33,660 bases of DNA from Deltaproteobacteria bacterium (GTDB lineage: Bacteria > Myxococcota > Myxococcia > Myxococcales > UBA5297), in contig JACRCT010000182.1 in the NCBI GenBank assembly GCA_016218885.1, positions 1 to 33,660 of the forward strand, in the 5' to 3' direction. The notes under the pieces are model-generated. The model ran no database searches. It was not told where the DNA came from and saw nothing but the letters and a program-made list of their open reading frames with translations. The first letter of the stretch is position 1. Every line of letters begins with the position of its first letter. The position numbers were made by a program, and so were the translations under genes. Shown here piece after piece: positions 9,001 through 21,900 of the stretch.

Positions 9001-9792
9001 TCAAGGAGGCGTTTCCTGGCCCACAAAGGGTATTCGCGCCTGCACGGGATCGACCCGGGTCCCCGCTGGCAGCCTCAGTCGCTCTCTTGCATCCCGCCAT
9101 GCTTTCTCAAGATCGGTCACGAGAGGGTCCTCGTATTCCCTGGTGACCGGGAGAAGTGGGGTGACCTGTGACTCTGGAGCGAAGCGCAGCAGCAGGAGCC
9201 GCAAGCTCTCTCGCAGCACCGCCGGGGAGCTGTCGCCGTGGGCGAGTGAGGTCTCGAACGCGCCGACGAAGGTGGCGTCCAACTGCGGGTTCTTGGTTCC
9301 CGCCAGAAGCTTGAGCGTCATTGGCAGGGTCGAATCCGTCGTCGGTTCGGCCAGAAATCCCCCAGCCAAGCGATCCAGCTGGGCCGACGAAAGGGCAGGC
9401 AGCCTCTCGCGGCGCGTGCCATCGTAGAACGCGCGCTCATCGAGCTCGCGCGCCAGCGCATAGAGCCCATGCCAGCGGGTCGCACGGCGCTCGGCCGCTG
9501 CGACCAGCCACTCGAGTTGCTCTTCAGGTCGGACCTTGCCGCGCTCGTGAAGGGCGGCTGCTTCGCGGACGCGCTCGACGAAGAGAGGCAGGTCGGCCTC
9601 TGCCGGATACAGGCTTCCAACGCAGCTGCCCTCTCCGCTCGGACGCAGGTCCAGACGAACGCCCGTCTGGTGGCCGACGAGGAACTCGGGAACCTCGATA
9701 TCGGCTCCGTCGAGCGGGCACTTGATGAGCTGCTTGCTGGCGGCGGGCGCTGCTGCCGCAGCAAGAAGCACGGCGAGGAAAAGATGGGTCAC
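9001..9792 (-). CDS. Secreted hypothetical protein
   Basis: GTG start at 9792 preceded by GGGAG; signal peptide VTHLFLAVLLAAAAAPAAS; helical C-terminal portion; stop TGA at 9001-9003. Confidence 0.7.
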   Translation of the reverse strand: MTHLFLAVLLAAAAAPAASKQLIKCPLDGADIEVPEFLVGHQTGVRLDLRPSGEGSCVGSLYPAEADLPLFVERVREAAALHERGKVRPEEQLEWLVAAAERRATRWHGLYALARELDERAFYDGTRRERLPALSSAQLDRLAGGFLAEPTTDSTLPMTLKLLAGTKNPQLDATFVGAFETSLAHGDSSPAVLRESLRLLLLRFAPESQVTPLLPVTREYEDPLVTDLEKAWRDARERLRLPAGTRVDPVQARIPFVGQETPP

Positions 9793-10099
9793 CTGCTCCC
9801 TCCCTGCAGTTCGGCAGTTGTCAGGCAGCGAGCCTACCGTCTTCGAGGCCCGCTGCAGAGCGTCCCTCTGCAGTGCAACAGCTTCGACAACGCAAGCCGA
9901 AGGGAGTTCGCCACCAAGCTCCTGCAGGCAGGCGCCCGCCAGCTCGGGCAGTGAGCCCATGACCGGCGGAGCGTCCACGCGTCGGTTGCTCGAATGCGCA
10001 GGAGCGTGTTGGCCAGCTCTCCGGCCCCGCCTCACTGCCTTCCTTCGGCGAGCGTGCTGGTATCATCCGCCGCCGCACGCAGTGAGGCGCCGAGAGGAT

Positions 10100-13741
<3,642 letters not shown>

Positions 13742-13948
13742 AACCAAGGCCGGGCTGGCCAGTGTCGGGCGCCGTTTGGCATCGACCCGACCCACCAGCC
13801 GGCGCCTCACAACCGGCGTCCGACCCACCGCGGGGCAGTCCACGAAGGTGGACTTGGGTGGTGTAGCCGCCGGCCTTCAGCCGGCGGAAGACCGATCCCC
13901 GGGGCGGGTGTGGTTCTTGGGGCCCGTCGATGTGCACCGGAGTCTCGG

Positions 13949-14191
13949 TGGAAAACCGGCCGGGAACGGGGGAGAGGAGTCCCAGAAGGCTGGGGGCTCG
14001 TGAAACCAAGGCCGGGCTGGCCAGTGTCGGGCGCCGTTTGGCATCGACCTGATCCACCAGCCGGCGCCTCACAACCGGCGTCCGACCCACCGCGGGGCAG
14101 TCCACGAAGGTGGACTTGGGTTGTGTAGCCGCCGGCCTTCAGCCGGCGGAAGACCGGTCCCCGGGGCGGTGTGGTTCTTGGGGCCCGCCGA
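13949..14191. repeat. Direct repeat copy 2 (~243 bp), abutting the stop codon of the sigma-54 activator
   Basis: Same sequence as copy 1 with only a few differences seen by eye (e.g. gaccc/gatcc, ggtggtg/ggttgtg, one-base indel near the end). Confidence 0.9.
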
Positions 14192-14192
14192 G

Positions 14193-15569
14193 TCAGCCCT
14201 TGCCAGCCCGGTAGCGCTCGGGGTCGATCTCCGCGCGCTCCATCCAGCGGTAGAGCTGCCGTGGATGGACGCTGAGGTCACGCGCGGCCTGCACCACGTT
14301 CCCGCCCGCCCGCTCCAGCGCAGCGACGATCTCGGGCGGCCCCGGCTTGGGTCTTGGGGCAGCGCCGTCAGCCGCCACCGTGGCTTCGGCGTCGGGGACG
14401 GCCTTGAAGGCCTCGGGCGGCGGCAGGTGGCTCAGCTCAATGGGCCCCTCGCCCGCCAAGACCGAGGCGCTGCGCAGCACGGCCCGAAGCTGGCGCACAT
14501 TGCCGGGGAAGCCCGAGCAGAACAGCCGGCGGGCGGCGGCGGTGCGGATGCTGGCCTTGGCCACGCCGCACTCGCGCAGGAAGAAGCGGGTGAGCACGCC
14601 CAGGTCCTCGCGTCGCTCGCGCAAAGGCGGCAAGCGGGCCACGAACCCGGTGAGGCGGCTCAGGAGGTCGGGGCGGAATCCACGGCCATCGGCGAGGATG
14701 TCGCGGTTGGTGGCGGCGAGGACCCGGACGTCGGTCGAGAGCCCCTCCGCGGTTCCCAGTGGGGTCACCAGGCCGGTTTCCAGGCAGCGCAGGAACTTGG
14801 CCTGGGAGGCCTCGCCCATGTTGGCGATCTCGTCGAGGAGCAGCGTGCCGCCGTCGGCGAGCACCAGCTCCCCGGTGCGTGGCTCCTGGGCGCCGGTAAA
14901 AGCCCCTCGCCGGTGGCCGAAGAGGACCGACTCGAGGAGCCCCTCGGGAATGGCGCCGCAGTCGATGGCCCGAAACGCGCCCGTCCGCCGGCTCAGCTCG
15001 TGAAGCGCCCGCGCGACGATCTCCTTGCCGGAACCGGTCTCGCCCATGACCAGCACGGGCTCGCGGGTAGAGGCGATGGCCTCCAGCTGGCGGACGAGCT
15101 CCGCCAGCTCGGGGCATCGCGTGAAAGTGGGGCCGAGCCGCACGCCTTCCGGCGCCGCCAACAGCGGTCGAGCCAGACGCTCCTCGATGCGGCGGTAGCA
15201 GAGCAGCGTGTGGCCTATCTCGACCAGGTCGCGGTCGCGTAGCGGCGCGGTCTGGATGCGCTGGCCCGACACCAGGGTGCCGTTGCGGCTGCCCTGGTCG
15301 ACGATCTGGTAGCCGCCTTCGGGCGTCGGCTCTAGCAGGGCATGCTGGGACGACGCCCAGGAGTCCGGCAGCTCGAGCATCTGGTCGCCCACCATCCGGG
15401 CGTGCTGCGTGCCGGCCTCGCCGCGCAGAAGCTTCACCGATGACCGGCCATCGAGGAGGAAGAGGCCAGAGTCGTCCGCCAGCAGGTCGTCGTAGCGCAG
15501 GACGACGCTGAGGACGTCCACCAGGCCCGAGCTGGATCCCGGCTCGTTCTCAGTCAGCGTCTCGGCCAT
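14193..15569 (-). CDS. FHA-domain sigma-54-dependent transcriptional activator (bEBP)
   Basis: 458 aa. N-terminal FHA pattern (SSQHALLEP...GYQIVDQGSRNGTLVSGQRI), Walker A GETGSGKE, GAFTGA loop, LLLDEIANM Walker B, C-terminal Fis-type HTH (IVAALERAGGNVVQAARDLSVHPRQLYRWMERAEI). Confidence 0.95.
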   Translation of the reverse strand: MAETLTENEPGSSSGLVDVLSVVLRYDDLLADDSGLFLLDGRSSVKLLRGEAGTQHARMVGDQMLELPDSWASSQHALLEPTPEGGYQIVDQGSRNGTLVSGQRIQTAPLRDRDLVEIGHTLLCYRRIEERLARPLLAAPEGVRLGPTFTRCPELAELVRQLEAIASTREPVLVMGETGSGKEIVARALHELSRRTGAFRAIDCGAIPEGLLESVLFGHRRGAFTGAQEPRTGELVLADGGTLLLDEIANMGEASQAKFLRCLETGLVTPLGTAEGLSTDVRVLAATNRDILADGRGFRPDLLSRLTGFVARLPPLRERREDLGVLTRFFLRECGVAKASIRTAAARRLFCSGFPGNVRQLRAVLRSASVLAGEGPIELSHLPPPEAFKAVPDAEATVAADGAAPRPKPGPPEIVAALERAGGNVVQAARDLSVHPRQLYRWMERAEIDPERYRAGKG

Positions 15570-15668
15570 AGCGATGGAAGGGGGCGGGGGAGAGGTGTTC
15601 GAGGCGGATGCTCGGGCACGTCTCGAGGCCCTGTCAACGGCCCTCCAACCCGACTGCATGAGTGGCCT

Positions 15669-15697
15669 GGTCTGACAGCTGTCTCTGACGTCAGACC
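15669..15697. promoter_or_regulatory. Candidate operator/UAS: inverted repeat GGTCTGAC-N13-GTCAGACC
   Basis: Perfect 8-bp inverted repeat with a 13-nt spacer in the divergent region between the FHA/sigma-54 activator (start 15569) and the giant lipoprotein gene (start 15921). Confidence 0.45.
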
Positions 15698-15920
15698 TGG
15701 GGTTCGTCCCGCGGGCGGCCTCATTGACCCGCGCCGACCCCAACCCGCCGAAATCACGACCGCCTTTCGATTCCCAGGCACTGCCATCGGCCCGGCCCGG
15801 CGCTTGCCTACGCGCGGGCGAGATTCGAGCCTCGGTTCGCCAGGTCGCTGGCGATCGGGCTCCCGAAGCCAGAGACCAACGCTCGCGCTGCGTCATCGGC
15901 GCCAATCGGAGTGGATGCCA

Positions 15921-18900
15921 ATGAGATCGACAACCTGGGCCTCGGGGCTCCTTCTCGCTGCTCTGCTGGCCTCGGCGTGCACCTCCGAGCAGACGCGAGA
16001 CTCGTCGGGCCGGCGAGATCAGGCGATGGACACTCGTGGGGTCGGCTCTTGCTGCGAGGTCCACGCCACTCCGGGCTGCCAGGACTCGGTCATCGAGGCC
16101 TGCGTCGGCGCGATCTCGGCGGACTGCGTCGCGGTTGGCGGTGCCTGGGCGGAGCACTGCATCCGTGCTGCCAAGGGCCCGGCCTGCGGCCTGTACTGCC
16201 CCAGCACCTGCTGCACCGCGCACACTGGCGGCTCCTGCGACGACAGCTCCATCTCCAACTGCGTCTGCCTGGGCTACGGCATGCCGAGCTGTTGCTCTGG
16301 CGACTGGGACCAGTCCTGCGTCGACCGGGCGCGCAGCTCCTGCAGCCTGAAGTGCCCTTACCCTCCCACCAACGACTGCTGCACCGTGCACCAGGGTCCG
16401 GGATGCACCGACCCGGCCCTCGAAGCCTGCGTGCTGGCCAACAGCCCGACGTGTGGCTCCTCCGACTGGTTGGGCCTGTGTATCCAGACCGCCGCCGTCA
16501 CCTGTGGCGCCTGCCAGGAGCGGTGCGGCAACGGGACCTGCGAGGCCGGCGAAAACTGCGTCTCCTGCTCGGGCGACTGTGCCTGCAGCGCCCCGCAGAC
16601 CTGCAACGTGGCCGCGCGGGCCTGCTGCACGCCGAGCTGCAACGGCAAGCAGTGCGGGCCCGACGGCTGCGGCGGCACCTGTGGCAGCTGCGACAGCGGC
16701 GACCTCTGCATCCTCGACGACTGCATCGCCGGCCAGTGCCAGCACACGCCTCGCAACTGCAACGACGGCAACGCCTGCACCGTCGACGGGTGCCAGGCCG
16801 GCTCCTGCACCTACGCGCCCCTCAACTGCGACGACGGCAAGCTCTGCACGCAGGACACCTGCGACCCCGCGGCGGGGTGCCAATACGCCTCCGGGAGCGG
16901 CTCCTGCGAGGACGGTGACCCCTGCACCGTCGGCGACGTATGCAACTTCGGCCTGTGCGTCCCCGGACCCCGCGAGCCGGGCTGCTGCCAGCCTCGATGC
17001 GACGAGACCCAGTGCCTGAACGACGGCTGCGGCGGGCCCTGCTCCCAGTACGTCTGCGAGGACTGGAACGAGTGCACGGACGACGCCTGCGCCGCCAGCG
17101 GGTGCACGCATACGCCCCACACCCGCCGCTGCAACCTCTATGACCCCTGCCACCCCAATGACACCTGCAGCGGCGGACAGTGCGTCGCCGGGCCGCCGCT
17201 CGACTGCGATGACCACAACCCGTGCACCAACGACCTCTGCATGTTCGGCCAGGGCTTCTGCATGCACAACGACAACCAGGATCCCTGTGACGACGGCGAC
17301 GTGTGCACCGTGGGCGATGCCTGCTCCGGCGGCGCCTGCGTCCCCGGCCCGCGCGATCCGCAGTGCAGCGGCAGCACCAGCCGTGACCTGGGAGCGCCGC
17401 TGGGGATCGTCAACTTCGACGTCCCGCTGCCCGGCGGCTGCTTCCGCGGTGACAAGGTCCTCCCCAACTGCGAGGGCCTTCCCTTCTGCGTCTTCGAAGC
17501 CACCCTGTGCCCGGGCGCGGGTCAGGGCGAGATCATCACCCTGGCCGCGGAGGTCAACTTCGGGCCGCTCGAATACCACCGCCTCGAAGGCACCTGGGGC
17601 GACGACGGCTGGACGATCGAGTCGCGCAACCAGAGCATCCTCGACTGGAAGGGCTTTCCCGGGACGGTCCCGAACGAGGTCGACCTCCTGTTGCGGTGCG
17701 ACGTGGAGGGCGAGTCGCGCGCCGAGGTTCATATGGGGTACGCGCCGTTCGATTGGGACCCGACCTACTACCTCGATATGACCGGGTCCGTCTCCTATGG
17801 TCCCCAGGGCGCGAACCTCACCTTCGACGTCGCGCTCGGCGAATACCGGCCCCTGGCCAAGCTCGGAGTCCACAGCCCGCTCTATCCGTTCTTCCTGGCT
17901 GACGCGCGCCTGCTCGCCACCAGCGCCCTGGATGTCGAGGACGGCTGGACCTGGGAGGTGACGCTGACCGGGCGCGCGCAGGTCGTCACGCTCGGCCTCA
18001 CGCTGGATGCGCAGGTCAGCGGCGAGGTGACCGGGCTGCCGTCCATCGTTTGGACCGGGCAGATCCCCGGCGACCTGGAGGTCCTCTCGCAGGCGGCGGG
18101 ATTCGTGTCCCTGCACAGCCCACAGCTCACCATCACGCTCGCCAACGACACGCTCCAGGTGTCGCTCGAGGGCGACTCCGCGCTCCTCCTGGGCGGGCGC
18201 CGCTTCGGCGCCCATATCCAGGCCAGCGGGGAGCTGCGCAGCGACGCCAGCCTCAGCTACGGAGGAACGCTCGACGAATGCTCCTCGATGCCGTTCTGCA
18301 CCTTCCACTTCGACACCGACGACGGCGTCCACGCCAGGGTCGCCGCCCAGCTCGGCTTCTATCCCTTCGGGACCGTGGACATGACTGGGACGGTCGCGAC
18401 CGGGAACTGGTGCCTGGGCGGTACCGCCGGCGCCGGCCTCTTGGGAGGCATCGTCGGCGACGTGCAGGGTGAGCTGCAGCTCTCCTACTGCGTGAACGAC
18501 CTGGTGAAGCGGGTGACCATCCCCGCATGGTGGCCGTTCCGCTTCGACCAGAGCTTCCAGGTCAGCGCCACTGGGAATCTGGTGGAGATCCCTGGGGGCG
18601 CTCGGCTCGATTTCGACCTCGCCCTCGGCGCCTACGATCCGCTGCACGACTGGGGCGGCAGCTGGATTGGATTCCAGCTGGCCAACGCGCGGCTGCGCGC
18701 CACCGCGACGTTCGCCGCCGCGCTGGGATCCTCGGAGTGGCAGGTCGCTCTCACTGGAGAGCATCGACTCAACAGCCAGGGCTTCGACCTCACGACGACC
18801 TTGACCGGCGAGGTCAGCAACGAGCCCTCGATACACCTCCTCGGAGACAGCACGGGAGGGACGCCGCTCCGCTTCGTCCTCCCCGAATTCCAGCTCTTGA

Positions 18901-21900
18901 CGGCGCGCGATGCGCACTTCGACTTCTTCATCGACCAGGCAGCCCAGCAGGCCCGCCTGGACATGACCGCCAAGGTCTCGTTCGAGATCGTCGGGTTCCG
19001 GGCGGAGGCCACGGTGCACGGCGGCGGCCCTCTGCAGCCGACCGTGGGCAACGGGCTTGAGGGGACTCTGGCCTTCTACGACCAGTGGGGGCGGGAGGCG
19101 CGGCTCAGCCTCGGCGGCAGCCTGGTGGCAGAGGATTCCCTGGGCTGCCTCGCAATGAGGACCACCACGGCGCCGACTGGCCGGCCGCTGTGCTCCGGGG
19201 ACGGGCCGCATGCCTACTCCATCCACGCTCAGATGGAGCTGCCGGAGCTTCTGGCGGGCCAGCCGCCGATCCCGGTGGTGGTGGTGCCCAGCCCGCAGGA
19301 GGTGGGGGCGTGGGTCGTTGACGGCGCGGTCCCCTTCGCACTCGAGCTGATGGACGAGGCCAACCTGGCCGCGCGAGCCGTCATCAACGTCGACCGCTTC
19401 ACGATCAAGGACCTCCGATATCGGCACACCGTGCGGCAAGCGGCCTTGAGGGAAGTCAACGAGAGATTCGAGGGCAATCTCGAGCTGGTGCCACACAACG
19501 AGCCGCAGAAGATCCTTCGGGGCACGGCGAGCGTGGAGTTTCGCCACATGGGCAGCCATGGGGCCGACGCCTCTCAGGATTTCGCCTGGACTATCGATCT
19601 ACCGGGTCGCTGGTACGCGCCGTTTGGGCTCCAGGGCTACGCCGCGGAGCACCTTGCCCTGACGATCCCGTTGTTTGGCTTTGGGAATGAGCCGCACCTA
19701 CCCGGTAGCAGTCCGGAAATCCCGATTCCATATCCTGTCGCACGCCTGGGCGTGCGCGGCGCCCTCTACTCCAAAACGGAAACGCGGCCGTGGCCCGCCG
19801 AGCCGTCCCCGAGCGGCGAGTCCCCTGAGATCTGCGATGACCTCCTCAACAAGGACGAGGACGGCAACGGCAGTGCTGGCTGCTCTGATCGAGCCTGCGC
19901 CAATGATCTGTACTGCCTGGCGCGCGCTGGCTCCTCCGGCTTCCGAAGCTTTGCAGTCACGGTGTATCGGGACTGGCATCTTCGGCTCAACGGATCCGGA
20001 GCGCCGCACCCCAGTCCTTTCGTCCTGCACCTGCGGCCCAGCGACGGAGTCACGCCCGTGGTGCCGTTCGTGGGCGAGATGACCGCAGCCATGGCGACGC
20101 TCAAGGATCTCGCGAGCCGGGGACTCGCGCTTGCCGGCGACCCTCCCCCGACCGATCCGAATGAGATCTCTGGAGCGTTGCACTACCTCGCCAACACTCC
20201 GCTCCCCTGCGACCACTTCCCCTGTGACGGAGTGTTCCTGACCCCCTTCGAATCCGCGGTCGCAGGGTTCGAGGTCTACTTCGTCCATCAGGTCCAAGAC
20301 GTCACGGATCCGATCGTCCTGTGGGGCGAGACTTTCCCCGAAGGCAACCGGGTCGGCCTCGATCTGGACCTCGCCGGCAACGGCGGCCGCCTCCAGCTGC
20401 ACGGCGGCAGCGACCGCGAGAACTTCGTGTTGGCGGGCAGCCTGCCGACGCTCGTGCCCACGTTCATTCCCGAAGCTCTGCGGGGCGTCGGCGATGACTC
20501 CTTCGCTCGCGTCGCGCGCTTCCCCGACCGCACCGGGTCGATCAAGGTCCAGAACGACTCCCGACTCGATCTTCCCAACGGCACCATCGAGGGTTGGGTC
20601 CAGCGGACCAATTGGGGCCTGCCCGCCACCCTGGCCGCAAAGGCCTCCAACCGGCAGGGAGAGTCCAGGGGCTACTCGGTCAGCATCGGCGAAGCGGAGC
20701 AGGACAAGGGCCGGGTGATCGTCACCTTCCTCAACAACGGCGCCACCCGCAAGGTGCGACCGGCGCGCGGAGTCGTGCCCGCGAACCTCCCCACCCACGT
20801 CGCCGCGACCTGGGAGCGCGAGAAGGTCGCGGGTCCGACACGCGTGGAGATCCTCGTCAACGGCCTTCCGGTGCCCACCGAGGACTCGGCGACCCAGGAC
20901 GCCCAGCGCATCGGCCCTGCGGCCAACTCCGCCTTTCTGCTGATCGGCCGCGGCCTGAGCGAGCTCGACGAGGTGCGGGTGTGGAACCGCCGCCGCACGA
21001 GCGCCGAGATCGCCGGCCACGCGCGCCTGCTTCCTCCCCATGCGCGCGACGACCAGGCGCTGGTGCTCCACTACCGTTTTGACTTCGACCGCACCGAGCC
21101 GGGCATTCACAACAGCCGCCACCTCGCCGGGGCCCGTCTACACGGCGCCTTCTACGGGCGAGGTGAGATCGCCGCTCCCAGCGTCCTGCCCTACGTCGAG
21201 GTGGTCCTCCTGGCCACCGGCGAGGAGCCCGGGGTGCTGCTCGGCGGCGGAATCGACTACACGCTGCCGTTCCAGGACGACTTCGACCCGCGCAACCTCT
21301 CGGTGGAAGCGCTGGTCGGCAATGGCCAGGCTGCCGGCAGCTTCTACGCTCAGGATTTCCGCCTTCTCAACATCCCCAACGTCGCCTCCCTCCACCTGAC
21401 CGGCGATGGGCCAGACCCCGCCGCCGACACCACCTTCGACGATGGCCTCTACGGCGAGGTGGACCTCGCCCAGGGCAGGTTGCAGGGCTCGGGCAAGCTG
21501 CTGGTCCGCGAAGTCGGCCGGAGCGAGAAGGTGGTGGCCTCGGCTTCGTTCTCTCACGAGCTCGCCGACCCCGTCCTCGCCCTCCGGGCCTTCCCGGCCA
21601 GCGCCGGCTCGGCGATCCGCCTCGAGCTCTGCATGGCAGCGCAGGCTGCCCTCGTCGCAGGCTCGGGGGGAGCACTGACGAATGGCTGCGCCATCATCGC
21701 GACGGCGGCTCCGGAGGTCTCCGCCGAAGCCGGCCACGAGCGGCTGCGCATCGCCGGAAGCCAAACGGTGCAGGCTCCGGGTGGCGAGGTGTTTGCGACC
21801 GGGGAGGTGGTGCTGACTCCGCAAGAGATGAGCTTCCACGCTTCACTCCCCTCCCTGAAGATCATGGGGCTCGACTTCGCCTCGGCAGAGCTCGACCTGG

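Noticed and set aside
15700-15920. Sigma-54 -24/-12 promoter near GGCACTGCCATCGGC upstream of the giant gene
   Set aside because: Spacing between the GG and GC elements is off by one and the match is weak; not supported by eye.
15570-19559. 1788-aa minus-strand ORF (14193-19559) antisense to the giant lipoprotein gene
   Set aside because: Only its last 458 codons (the FHA/sigma-54 activator) are protein-like. The rest is Ala/Gly/Arg/Val-rich antisense translation typical of high-GC coding DNA.
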